Source of the DNA: Streptomyces pyxinicus
GTDB taxonomy: Bacteria > Actinomycetota > Actinomycetes > Streptomycetales > Streptomycetaceae
DNA: 64,000 bases
NCBI RefSeq assembly: GCF_024753135.1
Contig: NZ_JANUGP010000004.1
Coordinates: forward strand, 62,001-126,000
Reading direction: 5' to 3'
Position 1 is the stretch's first letter, and the number at the start of each line of letters is the position of its first letter. Under the pieces are notes generated by a model. It was not told where the DNA came from. It did no database searches and worked only from the letters and a program-made list of their open reading frames with translations. A program made the position numbers and the translations under genes. Below, in pieces: positions 8,766 through 15,839 of the stretch.

Positions 8766-8835
8766 TGCGCTTCCGAAACCATGGTGCCGCGCCACCGCTG
8801 CATCGCAACGACCGCGAAACCGGGGAGTGCCTCGC

Positions 8836-9333
8836 ATGGGGACGAATGGATCGACCATGCTCAAGCCGTTACGGCAGGGCCTTCCGCCGCTGGACCCCGC
8901 GACCGTGTCCGATGCCGCCTCCTGCGCCCTGCCCGCCCGGTACGAAGCGGTGCGCGAGGCCCGGCGCTTCACCCGCGCCACGCTGGACCAGTGGGACCTC
9001 GGCGACCGCTTCGACGACATCTGCCTGGTCGTCTCCGAACTCGTCACCAACGCGCTGCGGCACGCCGTACCGGCGGCGCAGGGCCGGTGCGTGGAGCCGA
9101 ACCCGTCGGTACGGCTGCATCTGCTGCGCTGGACCGAGCGGCTGGTGTGCGCGGTGCGCGATCCGAGCCACGAGTCCCCGGTCCCGCAGGACTCGGACGA
9201 CTTCTCGGCGGAGTCGGGGCGCGGCCTGTTCCTGGTCGACTCCTTCGCCGACAGCTGGGGCTGGCACCCGCTCGCGGGCACCCTCGACGGCAAGGTCGTC
9301 TGGGCGATGTTCCGGCTCGGCCCGGCCGGCTGA
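8836..9333 (+). CDS. RsbW-like anti-sigma-factor ATPase (AbaA-cluster type)
   Basis: 165 residues from ATG 8836, with GGGGAG about nine bases upstream (a GTG at 8827 has no room for a ribosome-binding site). It is a single HATPase_c_2 domain of the RsbW/SpoIIAB type: the N-box LVVSELVTNALRHAV near residue 65, the G1-like DPSHESPVPQ, and the G2 box SGRGLFLVDSFADSWGW. Family members bind a sigma factor or anti-anti-sigma protein and act as switch kinases. In streptomycetes this type accompanies WhiJ-like and DUF397 proteins, exactly as here. It is monocistronic, facing the DUF397 gene tail-to-tail. Confidence 0.88.
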   Translation: MGTNGSTMLKPLRQGLPPLDPATVSDAASCALPARYEAVREARRFTRATLDQWDLGDRFDDICLVVSELVTNALRHAVPAAQGRCVEPNPSVRLHLLRWTERLVCAVRDPSHESPVPQDSDDFSAESGRGLFLVDSFADSWGWHPLAGTLDGKVVWAMFRLGPAG

Positions 9334-9435
9334 CCCACCGCCGTGCGGAGTGACGCGCGTGTTCTACGCGCGTCACCCCACAGGTTCCGGAGCGGCGGAC
9401 ATCGTTGCCATCGGCCGCCGCACCGGACCGGCCTC

Positions 9436-9663
9436 TCAGCTCGCCGTCAGGTGGTCGAACTCGCCGTCCTTGACGCCGAGGAGCATGGCTTCGATCTCCG
9501 CGCGCGTGTAGACGAGCGCCGGCCCGTCCGGAAACCGCGAGTTGCGTACGGCGACATCGCCGCCCGGCAGCCGCGCGAACTCCACGCAGGATCCCTGGGA
9601 GTTGCTGTGCCGACTCTTCTGCCAGGCCACGTCCAGCTGCGTGGCAGCCATGCCGTTGTACAC
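9436..9663 (-). CDS. DUF397 small protein
   Basis: 75 residues from GTG 9663, which has a GGGGGG ribosome-binding site six bases upstream and gives the common MYNGMAA start. The DUF397 signature is clear: WQKSRHSNSQGSCVEFARL, then VAVRNSRFPDGPALVYT and a C-terminal helix EIEAMLLGVKDGEFDHL. DUF397 proteins are small partners encoded beside XRE-DUF5753 regulators. Some act as antagonists of the paired regulator, and the pairing resembles a toxin-antitoxin-like balance. The molecular role here is inferred. The upstream 276-bp gap contains an inverted copy of the candidate operator. Confidence 0.9.
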   Translation of the reverse strand: MYNGMAATQLDVAWQKSRHSNSQGSCVEFARLPGGDVAVRNSRFPDGPALVYTRAEIEAMLLGVKDGEFDHLTAS

Positions 9664-9777
9664 GTCGTACCCCCCGATAACGCCGTCAGCGTCGCGGTCC
9701 ACAGGTCGCTCCCCGCTGGTGCACTGGCTGATGTGGCCATGGATGCTGTAGTCAACTGACCCGGATCATAACCCTGT

Positions 9778-9816
9778 TCACGTGCAAATGCTTGAGCAGA
9801 TGCACGTGCACACGTG
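9778..9816. promoter_or_regulatory. Inverted copy of the candidate WhiJ-like operator
   Basis: CAGATGCACGTGCAC (9797-9811) is the exact reverse complement of the 15-mer at 8736-8750. Upstream of it CGTGCAAATGCT forms an imperfect inverted repeat with AGCAGATGCACG, giving a dyad around 9781-9806. It lies upstream of the DUF397 gene. The rest of the 9664-9939 gap holds nothing recognised. Confidence 0.45.
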
Positions 9817-9939
9817 GTGGTCCCGTGGTTACAGCTTTGACGCACCAGGAAGAGACGCAAACGGCGCCCTTACTGTTCCCTTCCGCCTCCTGTCGAAGCC
9901 TTCCGATGCCGATGCCTTGCGATGCCTTCGTGAGTGCGG

Positions 9940-10173
9940 TCAGCGGCTGGAGTACGGCAGCAGCGCCATCTCCCTCGCGTTCTTGATCGCGCGGGCCAGC
10001 TGCCGCTGCTGCTGGGCGCTGATCCGGCTGACCCGGCGGCTGCGGATCTTGCCGCGGTCGGAGAGGAACTTCCTCAGCAGGTCGGTGTCCTTGTAGTCGA
10101 TGCAGGTGATGCCCGCCTGGTCCAGCGGATTGGGGCGGTTCTTGACGGGCTTGCGGTCGCTCTCGCGAGGCAT
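9940..10173 (-). CDS. rpsR: 30S ribosomal protein bS18, zinc-independent paralogue
   Basis: 77 residues. The S18 core is clear: [53 protein letters not shown]. Only one cysteine is present, so the metal-ligand set of the zinc-containing form is missing. It is the last gene of the minus-strand operon rpmG-rpmE-CobW-rpsR; its ATG at 10173 shares one base with the TGA of the CobW gene (TGATG), so translation is coupled. Such cysteine-poor paralogues replace the housekeeping protein under zinc starvation and release zinc from ribosomes. Confidence 0.93.
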   Translation of the reverse strand: MPRESDRKPVKNRPNPLDQAGITCIDYKDTDLLRKFLSDRGKIRSRRVSRISAQQQRQLARAIKNAREMALLPYSSR

Positions 10174-11351
10174 CAGACCTCCAGCAGGGTGTCGAAGGCG
10201 GACGGGAGTTGCTGCCAGGCCTCCCGCCCGGCGGCGTACTCGGTGTCGGTGAGCAGGCAGGAATCCAGCAGGTGCGCGAGTCCGTCGCGGTCGAGGGCGG
10301 GCGAGGTGAACACCAGGTGGTTGCAGCGGTCGCCGTGCTCGGGGTGCCAGGCCAGCGCGGCGGCGGCGCGGCGCACCGGCGGCACCAGCTCCCAGGCCGC
10401 GTCCGGCAGCGCGGCCAGCCAGGGTCCGGCGCGCTCCACGCACAGCGCCCCGCCGGCCGCGTCCCAGTGCAGCAGCGCGTCGGGCCGGTCGGCGAGCCAG
10501 AACCGCCCCCGGCTGCGGGCCGCGGCACAGGTCAGGTCCTCCAGCGCCGCGTACAGCCGCTCCGGGTGGAAGGGGCGGCGGTGGTGCCAGACCAGGGTGG
10601 AGACACCGTGGTCGTCGGCCTCGACCGGGAGCAGGGCGCAGGCCGGGTGCTGGGCGGCGGCAGCGGCCTCCACGTCGAACCCGGCCAGCGCGGCACGGGC
10701 GAGGGGACTCCGGGGGCAGGTGTGCGCCTCGCTCGGGGCGGCCGGGCCCGCCGGAGTGCCGTGGCCGATCGGGATCCGGCGGGCGGTCGGGTGCAGTTGG
10801 GCGAGCAGTTCGCGGTCCTCGTCGTCGGCCTCCGGGGACTCGGCCACGGCCAGCACCGGGGCGTACTCCAGCTGCCGGGCGAAGGTGTCGGCGACCGTGC
10901 GCTGGTCGGTGGCGGCCGCGGCGAGGCCGACGTCGGCGAGGTCGTCGCCGTTGCCGAGGTAGGGCAGCACGAGCGCCGGATCGACCGCGGTGATCACGGA
11001 ACTGACGGTCAGCCCGCCGGCCGTGATCACCTCCGCCATCGCCTTGGGCTCCACGGAGTCCCACAGCTCCACGACCGCGAGCCGCACCGCGGCGTCGTCG
11101 GCGAGCCGCAGCAGCTCCGGCACCAGGTCCTCGCGCAGGGCGCAGCACGCGCAGTCGTTGACCAGCGGCGTCTCGCCCGTGTTCAGCAGGCCCGTCCGGT
11201 CGCGGACCGTGCGCACGACGGTGCCGGCGGCGGCCGTCGCCAGGTCGTGGTGGAGGACGACACTGCCGGGCACGTCCGCGAGCAGCCGGGCCACGGCCGC
11301 CTTACGGGCGTCCCCGTGCAGTCCGCCCACGACGGCCACGGTCAGGCTCAC
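10173..11351 (-). CDS. CobW/COG0523-family protein in the Zur regulon, degenerate P-loop
   Basis: 392 residues from GTG 11351, overlapping the rpmE stop by four bases (GTGA). The fold is that of CobW/COG0523 (ZNG1-like) metallochaperone GTPases: the N-terminal strand [17 protein letters not shown], the metal-binding CxCC motif in [13 protein letters not shown], and a C-terminal CobW_C domain starting near YAALEDL. The P-loop is unusual: instead of GxxGxGKT it reads [11 protein letters not shown], and the Walker B region reads [13 protein letters not shown] hydrolysis may therefore be lost or altered. Its place between rpmE and rpsR paralogues next to a Zur-like box indicates a role in low-zinc adaptation. 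Confidence 0.87.
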   Translation of the reverse strand: MSLTVAVVGGLHGDARKAAVARLLADVPGSVVLHHDLATAAAGTVVRTVRDRTGLLNTGETPLVNDCACCALREDLVPELLRLADDAAVRLAVVELWDSVEPKAMAEVITAGGLTVSSVITAVDPALVLPYLGNGDDLADVGLAAAATDQRTVADTFARQLEYAPVLAVAESPEADDEDRELLAQLHPTARRIPIGHGTPAGPAAPSEAHTCPRSPLARAALAGFDVEAAAAAQHPACALLPVEADDHGVSTLVWHHRRPFHPERLYAALEDLTCAAARSRGRFWLADRPDALLHWDAAGGALCVERAGPWLAALPDAAWELVPPVRRAAAALAWHPEHGDRCNHLVFTSPALDRDGLAHLLDSCLLTDTEYAAGREAWQQLPSAFDTLLEV

Positions 11352-11602
11352 GCCCCGCCCCGCTTCCCGTACCGGCGCTCGAAGCGCTCCACGCGTCCGG
11401 CCGTGTCCAGCACGCGCGCGGTGCCCGTGTAGAAGGGGTGGCTGACGTTCGAGATCTCGACGTCCACGACCGGGTAGGTGTTGCCGTCCTCCCACTCGAT
11501 CACGCGGTCGCTCGTCATGGTCGAGCGGGTGAGGAAGGCGTGCCGGGCGGCCCGGTCCCGGAAGACGACCGGGCCGTAGTCCGGGTGGATTCCCTCGCGC
11601 AT
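11348..11602 (-). CDS. rpmE: 50S ribosomal protein bL31 type B (zinc-independent)
   Basis: 84 residues starting [16 protein letters not shown], with the type-B insertion and the C-terminal [21 protein letters not shown]...YGKR stretch. The CxxC metal-binding pair of type-A L31 is absent, so this is the paralogue that takes over when zinc is scarce. It starts five bases after the rpmG stop and overlaps the CobW gene by four bases, so the operon is tightly coupled and presumably controlled by the Zur-like box upstream of rpmG. Confidence 0.95.
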   Translation of the reverse strand: MREGIHPDYGPVVFRDRAARHAFLTRSTMTSDRVIEWEDGNTYPVVDVEISNVSHPFYTGTARVLDTAGRVERFERRYGKRGGA

Positions 11603-11607
11603 GGCGG

Positions 11608-11772
11608 TCAGCGCTCCTCTCGGAAGTCGACGTGGCGGCCGGCCACCGGGTCGTACTTGCGCAGCGTCAGGCGGTCCGGGTCGTTGCGGCGGTTCTTGCG
11701 GGTCACGTAGGTGTAGCCGGTCCCGGCGGTGGACCGGAGCTTGCTGACCGGGCGGAGTTCGTTGCGTGCCAT
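11608..11772 (-). CDS. rpmG: 50S ribosomal protein bL33, Cys-less paralogue
   Basis: 54 residues, starting [20 protein letters not shown] and ending RHVDFREER. The L33 signature [23 protein letters not shown] is intact, but none of the four zinc-ligand cysteines of zinc-type L33 is present. ATG at 11772 is the first gene of the minus-strand operon, so its promoter and the Zur-like box lie in the 61-bp gap shared with rpmB. Confidence 0.93.
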   Translation of the reverse strand: MARNELRPVSKLRSTAGTGYTYVTRKNRRNDPDRLTLRKYDPVAGRHVDFREER

Positions 11773-11785
11773 GCTGCTACCTTAC

Positions 11786-11800
11786 TGAAAATGAATTCCA
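11786..11800. promoter_or_regulatory. Zur-like box between divergent ribosomal-paralogue operons
   Basis: TGAAAATGAATTCCA is a 7-1-7 imperfect palindrome close to the actinobacterial Zur consensus TGAAAATGATTTTCA. It sits in the 61-bp gap (11773-11833) between rpmG (minus) and rpmB (plus), so one bound Zur dimer could repress both operons when zinc is sufficient. This is the most AT-rich stretch nearby. Confidence 0.75.
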
Positions 11801-11833
11801 TTAGCTTCAACCACTGAGGAGAGCTACGTCACC

Positions 11834-12070
11834 ATGTCCGCGCACTGCATGCTCACCGGGGTCCAGCCGGGCTTCGGCAACCGCGTCTCCCACTCCCACC
11901 GGCGCACCTCGCGCCGCTTCGACCCCAACATCCAGACCAAGCGCTACTGGCTGCCCGCCGAGGGCCGGTACATCCGGCTGCGGCTGAGCGTGCGGGCGAT
12001 CAGGACCGTCGACGCGATCGGCGTCGAGGCGGCCGTGGCCCGCATCCGCGCGCGGGGGGTGCGGGTCTGA
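11834..12070 (+). CDS. rpmB: 50S ribosomal protein bL28, zinc-independent paralogue
   Basis: 78 residues starting MSAHCMLTG, with the L28 segments [20 protein letters not shown] and [15 protein letters not shown]. Zinc-type L28 carries CxxC near the N-terminus; here only one cysteine remains, marking the zinc-free form. A GAGGAGAG lies 12-17 bases before the ATG. It heads the plus-strand half of the divergent Zur-controlled locus and its TGA overlaps the rpsN ATG by one base. Confidence 0.94.
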   Translation: MSAHCMLTGVQPGFGNRVSHSHRRTSRRFDPNIQTKRYWLPAEGRYIRLRLSVRAIRTVDAIGVEAAVARIRARGVRV

Positions 12071-12375
12071 TGGCGAAGAAGAGCAAGATCGCGAAGAACG
12101 ACCGGCGGCGCGAGGTCGTGGCCCGGTACGCCGAGCGCCGGGCCGAGCTGAAGGAGATCATCCGCCGCCCCTCCTCGTCCGAGGCCGAACGGCTCGCCGC
12201 GCAACGCGAGTTGGGCCGGCAGCCGCGGGACGCGAGCGCCACGCGCGTGCGCAACCGCGACCAGGTGGACGGCCGCCCGCGCGGCTACCTGCGCACCTTC
12301 GGGCTGTCCCGGGTGAACCTGCGCGAACAGGCCCACCAGGGGTTCCTGCCCGGTGTCCGGAAGTCCTCCTGGTAA
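12070..12375 (+). CDS. rpsN: 30S ribosomal protein uS14, zinc-independent paralogue
   Basis: 101 residues, the long cysteine-free S14 form (zinc-type S14 is about 61 residues with two CxxC pairs). Visible: [20 protein letters not shown], the linker [17 protein letters not shown] and the conserved [19 protein letters not shown] core, ending GVRKSSW. It is coupled to rpmB through TGATG. Its expression is expected only under zinc limitation. Confidence 0.95.
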   Translation: MAKKSKIAKNDRRREVVARYAERRAELKEIIRRPSSSEAERLAAQRELGRQPRDASATRVRNRDQVDGRPRGYLRTFGLSRVNLREQAHQGFLPGVRKSSW

Positions 12376-12440
12376 CTGCTGGTAGCTTGCTGCGGGCCGT
12401 CCGGCGGGGCGGCCGGCCGCTACAGCATGGGAGCTTTCCG

Positions 12441-13040
12441 GTGACTTCTGCGAGGGGCACGGCGGGGACGGTGTCGTCGGGTACGGCGAGGGGGGCTTCG
12501 TCCGGTAGGGCGAGGGGGGCTTCGTCGGGCAAGGGGAGGCGTACGCCGGGCGTGGCCGGCCGGCGCGTGCGGCGTGGGGCGGTCGCCGCGGTGGGGCTGG
12601 CGGGTGCGCTGGCGCTGGCGGCGTGCAGCGGTGGCTCCGGTGACGGTTCCCCGTCCTCCTCCAGTCCTGCCTCCCCAGCATCCGGCACCGCTTCGTCGGC
12701 CGTGACCGGCGCCTCGGGCAAGCTCCAGGGCAGCTGGATCACCACCACCGGCGGCAAGGTCGTGGCCCTCGTGATCACCGGGAAGCGGGCCGGGGTCTTC
12801 GCGACCGGGGGAACCGTGTGCAGCGGCACCGCCGGCGAGGAGGCCGGTATGCGGATGATCCACCTGAGCTGCGCCGACGGCAGCAAGGACCGGGTCACCG
12901 GGATGATCGACTCGGTGGACGGCAAGACGCTGAAGGTCACCTGGTCGGGCAAGGCGGGCCAGGAGACGTACACCAAGGCCGAGGGCGGCAAGCTGCCGTC
13001 GGGTCTGCCCTCGGACCTGTCGACCACACCGCAGCGTTGA
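12441..13040 (+). CDS. Putative lipoprotein, unknown function
   Basis: 199 residues from GTG 12441, with GGGAG about nine bases upstream. The N-terminus is unusual: about 35 Ser/Gly/Arg/Ala-rich residues with a doubled RGASSG unit precede a basic n-region, a hydrophobic core and the lipobox LALAAC, so the real signal peptide begins far inside. After the lipidated cysteine come a Ser/Pro-rich linker and a small domain (LQGSWITTTGGKVVALVITG...VDGKTLKVTW) with two cysteines that could form a disulphide. The domain pattern suggests a beta-rich extracellular fold, but I do not recognise the family. Confidence 0.72.
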   Translation: MTSARGTAGTVSSGTARGASSGRARGASSGKGRRTPGVAGRRVRRGAVAAVGLAGALALAACSGGSGDGSPSSSSPASPASGTASSAVTGASGKLQGSWITTTGGKVVALVITGKRAGVFATGGTVCSGTAGEEAGMRMIHLSCADGSKDRVTGMIDSVDGKTLKVTWSGKAGQETYTKAEGGKLPSGLPSDLSTTPQR

Positions 13041-13189
13041 CGGCGCCGTACCGTGGGCTCGGCCGGTCACCCGAAGCGGTGGTTCCTCCGGAGACCCGAA
13101 GCGGTGATTCGGGTGGGGCGCGCGAACGGTGCCCCCGCGCAGGCGCCATGATGCAGGTGCACCGTCACGAACTCGATGGGGACCTGCTC

Positions 13190-13696
13190 ATGCGCGCCTT
13201 TCCGCTCACCGTCACCGCCCTCGCCGCCGCCCTGCTGCTGACCGCCTGCGACAGCGGCGGCGGCCACAGCGGCGACAAGAACAGCTCGGCCTGCGAGATC
13301 GGCGGTGTCTCGGTGCAGATCGGCTCGGCGAGCGTCGCACCGGCCGCCGGGGACAGCGGCGAGGTGCCGGTCAGCATCACCAACCAGAGCAAGCCCTGCA
13401 CACTGGACACGTTTCCGGGCGCGGTGCTCAGCGGCGACGGCGAGCACAAGGTGCCGGTCCTGAAGGGCGCGAAGGCGCGGCAACTGAAGCTCGCCAAGGG
13501 CGACTCCGCGACCTTCAGCATCGGCTACGTGCGCGGCAAGGCGGGCGAGACGAGCAGCCTGGCGGCGAAGAGCGTGAAGATCAGCCTGCCGGGCGGCGAC
13601 GAGACCCGCGACTTCCCGTGGTCCTACGGCCCCATCGCCCTCAAGGACACCACGCCGGACGCCTCGGTGAGCGCCTTCCAGCAGGTCGGGGACTGA
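13190..13696 (+). CDS. DUF4232-type lipoprotein
   Basis: 168 residues from ATG 13190. The signal sequence MRAFPLTVTALAAALLLTAC ends at a lipobox cysteine (residue 20). After a short linker, residues 35-165 look like DUF4232: VSVQIGSASVAP, SGEVPVSITNQSKPCTLDTFPG with the characteristic cysteine, and a late region ending in ALKDTTPDASVSAFQQ. DUF4232 proteins are common secreted or lipid-anchored actinobacterial proteins of unknown function. In-frame ATGs at 13148 and 13151 would add a hydrophilic leader and are less likely. It follows another lipoprotein gene by 149 bp. Confidence 0.82.
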   Translation: MRAFPLTVTALAAALLLTACDSGGGHSGDKNSSACEIGGVSVQIGSASVAPAAGDSGEVPVSITNQSKPCTLDTFPGAVLSGDGEHKVPVLKGAKARQLKLAKGDSATFSIGYVRGKAGETSSLAAKSVKISLPGGDETRDFPWSYGPIALKDTTPDASVSAFQQVGD

Positions 13697-13721
13697 GGCG
13701 GGCCGGCGTCCGGCGACCGGC

Positions 13722-14834
13722 TCAGGGCAGCCGGGGTCTGTTCCCGACCTGCGCCCGGTCCGCCGCCGCCCTGCCCTCGGTCCAGCCGGCCTCGTCGCTC
13801 ACCCCGCGCAGCCGGGTCGTGGTGGTCTCGGGGAACATCCGCTCCAGCCGGCCGGTGACGGCTATCTCACGGGTGGCCAGCACCGGCAGCAGATCCCGGC
13901 TGACCTGGCTCCGCGCGACGGCGGCGAGCCGGTCGCCGACCCGGTGGGCGTAGGCGGCGAGGAACGACTGCCGGAAGGTCTTGGTCCGCTTCCGTCCGCC
14001 GGCGCGCTGGGCCGCCTCCGCGCGGGTCATCGCGTGCGTGGCCTGCACCAGCAGCGAGGTGTACAGCAGCTCGACGGCCTCCAGGTCGGCCTCGAAGCCG
14101 ACGACCGTGGAGAAGCCGAAGGGTTCGTTCCACACCGCGCGGCAGTGGTTGGCGGTGGCCACCGCGTCCAGCAGGACCGCCTTGGCCTGTTCGTACGGCG
14201 GCTCGACCCCGATCCGGCAGGCGCCGGGCGCGTCCGGAGCGGGCGCCTCGGCGGCGAGCAGCGCCTCGTCGACGCTGTGCCGGGCCATCAGCTCCTGCGC
14301 CTTGGCGCTGAGCGCCTCGGCCTCCTCCGGGTAACCGGTCGCCTCGGCCTTGGCGAGCAGCGCGCGGATGCGGGTGAGCATGCGGGTGGCGGCGGGCGCG
14401 GCGGAGGTCCGGCGGGTCTCCTCCTCCAGGGGCTCCAGGGCGGGCAGCCGCAGCAGCAGGCGGTACAGCTCCAGGGCGGTGGTGGCGTGCGTGAAACGGT
14501 CGGCCCCGCGCGCGGGGTCCTCCGGGAGCGCCTCCAACTGGGTGGCCCAGCGGCGCCCGCGCGGCCGGTCCCGGCCGGCCTGCGCCCGGATCAGCGCGGC
14601 GGCCAGGCGTGCGTGCGGCTCCTCCAGCTCGCGCCGCACGAGCCGTACGACGTCGGCGGGCTGCCAGCCGCGCCGCCAGGCCGCCGCCACGAACTCCTCG
14701 CCCCGGCGCGTGAGTTCGGCGTCCGCGGCGGGGTCGGCGGCGAGCAGGGAGGCGCCCGTGTCGAGGCCGGTGTCGGTGTCGTCGTAGAGGGCGGCCCGGA
14801 AGGCCCGCTCGACGGTGCTGGCAGTGCTGGTCAC
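13722..14834 (-). CDS. DUF2786-domain protein
   Basis: 370 residues from GTG 14834. The DUF2786 hallmark lies at about residues 165-205: MLTRIRALLAKAEATGYPEEAEALSAK followed by AQELMARHSVDEALL. N-terminal to it is an all-helical region rich in Arg/Glu/Ala; C-terminal is another helical region ending near the basic segment GGRKRTKTFRQSFLAAYAHRVG. The family occurs in phages and bacteria and has no established role. The gene converges with a lipoprotein gene and is divergent from the ClpN-HTH gene, sharing its 149-bp upstream region with repeated GTTGAC sites, so both may be under the same control. Confidence 0.85.
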   Translation of the reverse strand: MTSTASTVERAFRAALYDDTDTGLDTGASLLAADPAADAELTRRGEEFVAAAWRRGWQPADVVRLVRRELEEPHARLAAALIRAQAGRDRPRGRRWATQLEALPEDPARGADRFTHATTALELYRLLLRLPALEPLEEETRRTSAAPAATRMLTRIRALLAKAEATGYPEEAEALSAKAQELMARHSVDEALLAAEAPAPDAPGACRIGVEPPYEQAKAVLLDAVATANHCRAVWNEPFGFSTVVGFEADLEAVELLYTSLLVQATHAMTRAEAAQRAGGRKRTKTFRQSFLAAYAHRVGDRLAAVARSQVSRDLLPVLATREIAVTGRLERMFPETTTTRLRGVSDEAGWTEGRAAADRAQVGNRPRLP

Positions 14835-14929
14835 GCCGTCGATCGTGCCATGCCGCACGGACAGCGCAGGAAATCCGTCCACAGCCTGTGGAAAACATCG
14901 GCGGGTTCGGCTGCGAGGTGACCACGAAT

Positions 14930-14981
14930 GTTGACTGTCAACCAACGGTTGACGGTCGTCTGGGGGCAACCTACGGTTGAC
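14930..14981. promoter_or_regulatory. Cluster of GTTGAC/GTCAAC half-sites and probable leaderless promoter
   Basis: A palindrome GTTGACTGTCAAC (14930-14942) is followed by CCAACGGTTGAC (14943-14953) and GGCAACCTACGGTTGAC ending at 14981, three bases before the ATG of the next gene. TTGACG at 14949-14954 and TACGGT at 14972-14977, 17 bp apart, would place transcription initiation at about the ATG itself. No ribosome-binding site precedes that ATG, so a leaderless mRNA repressed through these half-sites is plausible. Confidence 0.5.
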
Positions 14982-14983
14982 AC

Positions 14984-15748
14984 ATGGCGACCCACGGAAA
15001 CAACCCCACGGCATCCGTACGCCTCGACGACCTCATCGAGGCCATCAAGACGGTTCACAGCGAGCCCCTGGAGCAGCTCCAGGACGCGGTGATCGCGGCC
15101 GATCACCTCGGAGACGTGGCCGACCATCTGATCGGCCACTTCGTCGATCAGGCCCGCCGCTCCGGCGCGTCCTGGACCGACATCGGCACGAGCATGGGCG
15201 TGACCCGGCAGGCGGCGCAGAAGCGGTTCGTGCCCAAGGAGTCCGCCGACCTCGACCCCGGCCAGGGCTTCGACCGCTACACCCCGCGCGCGCGGAACGT
15301 GGTCATGGCCGCGCACAACGAGGCGGTGGCCGCACGCACGGCCGAGGGCCGGCCCGAACACCTGGTCCTCGGACTGCTCGCCGAACCGGCGGGCCTGGCG
15401 GCGAAGGCGATCACCGCGCAGGGCACGCCCCTGGACGCCGTACGGCAGGCGGCAGGCGCGGCGCTGCCGCCCGCGGCGGAGCAGGTCCCCGACCTGATCC
15501 CCTACGGCCCGGACGCCAAGAAGGTCCTGGAACTCACCTTCCGCGAGGCCCTGCGGCTCGGCCACCACTACATCGGCACCGAGCACATCCTGCTGGCCCT
15601 CCTGGAGCACGAGAACGGCCGGGGCGTACTCAGCGGCCTCGGCATCACCAAGTCCGGGACCGAGGAGTACGTCGGCCGGGTGCTGGCCCTGGTGCTGGAG
15701 CAGCAGGAGGACGCCGGGGCGGAGGCTCCGGACTCACCGCAGAGCTGA
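14984..15748 (+). CDS. Clp N-domain protein with N-terminal helix-turn-helix
   Basis: 254 residues. Residues 45-80 (RRSGASWTDIGTSMGVTRQAAQKRF) form a helix-turn-helix. Residues 95-245 contain two Clp_N (R-domain) repeats: YTPRARNVVMAAHNEAVA...PEHLVLGLL and DAKKVLELTFREALRL followed by HHYIGTEHILLALLEHE, as at the N-terminus of ClpA/ClpC, where they bind substrates or adaptors. There is no AAA+ module. The protein could be a regulator sensing Clp substrates or an autoregulator; this is inference. The upstream GTTGAC half-sites are candidate binding sites for its own helix-turn-helix. Confidence 0.87.
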   Translation: MATHGNNPTASVRLDDLIEAIKTVHSEPLEQLQDAVIAADHLGDVADHLIGHFVDQARRSGASWTDIGTSMGVTRQAAQKRFVPKESADLDPGQGFDRYTPRARNVVMAAHNEAVAARTAEGRPEHLVLGLLAEPAGLAAKAITAQGTPLDAVRQAAGAALPPAAEQVPDLIPYGPDAKKVLELTFREALRLGHHYIGTEHILLALLEHENGRGVLSGLGITKSGTEEYVGRVLALVLEQQEDAGAEAPDSPQS

Positions 15749-15839
15749 GGAGGGTGCCGTACGGCGCCCAGCCAGCCCCTGCGGGAGTGGAAATCGCAGG
15801 TCAGGGCGATTGTCAGACCCCCCTGCCACAATCGCAGTC

